A stretch of 23,266 nt of DNA, from assembly GCA_004558305.1 (NCBI GenBank), contig SFDG01000037.1:1-23266 (forward strand), in the 5' to 3' direction. The translations under genes were made by a program, and so were the position numbers. This document shows, piece by piece, positions 22,970 through 23,266 of the stretch (positions are counted from its first letter, which is position 1; every line of letters begins with the position of its first letter). Below the pieces are notes generated by a model. The model searched no databases and was not told the origin of the DNA. It saw nothing but the letters and a program-made list of their open reading frames with translations. The DNA comes from Phocaeicola plebeius (lineage in GTDB: Bacteria; Bacteroidota; Bacteroidia; Bacteroidales; Bacteroidaceae).

Positions 22970-23266
22970 TCAGATATAATTCACTTCGGGACACAGGTCG
23001 ATGCCAAAACGCTCGCGGACACTCGTCTGGACGGCAGCCGCCAGGCGAAGGATGTCCGCTCCTGTGGCTCCTCCCAGATTCACCAGTACCAACGCCTGGC
23101 GAGGATGGACACCGGCACGGCCCAAGACACGGCCTTTCCAGCCGCAACGGTCGATGAGCCAGCCGGCAGGGAGCTTCACCTGGCCTGCGGGAGCCGGATA
23201 ATGGGGCAAGTCCGGATAAGCCTGCTTCAGCTCCGCAAAGCGGCTTTCGGTCACCAGCGGATTCAT
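22970..23266 (-). CDS. murB: UDP-N-acetylenolpyruvoylglucosamine reductase, C-terminal part
   Basis: These are the last 98 codons of MurB, the flavoenzyme that reduces UDP-GlcNAc-enolpyruvate to UDP-MurNAc in peptidoglycan synthesis. The MurB C-terminal domain is clear: GQVKLPAGWLIDRCGWKGR, LGRAGVHPRQALVLVNLGGA, TGADILRLA and RERFGIDLCPEVNYI. The frame continues off the window; the Met at the edge (MNPLVTE) is internal, since the full protein is over 300 residues and its FAD domain is missing here. It converges with the toxin-like lipoprotein gene, 37 bp apart. Confidence 0.95.
   Translation of the reverse strand: MNPLVTESRFAELKQAYPDLPHYPAPAGQVKLPAGWLIDRCGWKGRVLGRAGVHPRQALVLVNLGGATGADILRLAAAVQTSVRERFGIDLCPEVNYI

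Overview
The window looks like chromosomal DNA of a gut-type Bacteroidota bacterium, most likely Bacteroidaceae (Bacteroides, Phocaeicola or a close relative). Four things support this. The gene order mutY-ssb-gldE-sfp is next to a divergent HU gene, a 29-residue AURKAIP1/COX24-type peptide and an RNase G gene. Promoters fit the Bacteroides pattern (TTTG, about 20 nt, TAnnTTTG). Shine-Dalgarno sequences are largely absent. Lipoprotein signal peptides are followed by acidic residues (Cys-SDDDD) of the kind used for surface export in Bacteroides. I cannot name the species.

Layout. 2-1186 (+) is the 3' part of a sensor histidine kinase. 1307-2236 (-) is a GT14-like glycosyltransferase bracketed by two direct copies of an interspersed palindromic repeat; about 500 bp of repeat-rich non-coding DNA follows. 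From 9346 down to 2737 (-) six genes run head to tail: mutY, ssb, gldE, a phosphopantetheinyl transferase, an NMT1/THI5-type binding protein and a Cache-HAMP-SpoIIE/PP2C phosphatase. The last two overlap by ATGA. Divergent from mutY are HU, the tiny AURKAIP1/COX24 gene and rng (9514-11648, +), ending in a good intrinsic terminator. Then come two secreted peptidases (C69 and C1/bleomycin-hydrolase type, 11784-14601) and, after a nested repeat, a DcuA/DcuB-type C4-dicarboxylate transporter (14901-16289). 16360-18713 (-) holds a small Spy-like periplasmic protein, a PhnP-like metallo-beta-lactamase-fold hydrolase, a surface-type lipoprotein and a small ORF apparently broken by one frameshift.

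The right end is the accessory part. An intergenic region with six exact 23-bp tandem units, a 14-bp palindrome and an 8-bp triplet repeat precedes a multi-domain AAA-ATPase/PD-(D/E)XK protein (19458-21185). Next is a 515-residue lipoprotein whose C-terminal half resembles a leukocidin-type beta-barrel pore-forming toxin (21385-22932). The window closes with the C-terminal 98 codons of murB (-).

How the genes may work together. The left block is housekeeping: DNA repair and replication (MutY, SSB, HU), RNA processing and ribosome (RNase G, AURKAIP1/COX24), carrier-protein activation (Sfp-type) and wall synthesis (MurB). The binding protein and phosphatase probably form a periplasmic sensing module rather than an ABC importer, because no permease or ATPase gene is nearby. 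The two peptidases and DcuA/B may serve peptide use and C4-dicarboxylate metabolism. The most novel candidates are the lipoprotein toxin-like gene with its duplicated start region, the 23-bp array, the SBP-phosphatase pair and the frameshifted small gene.
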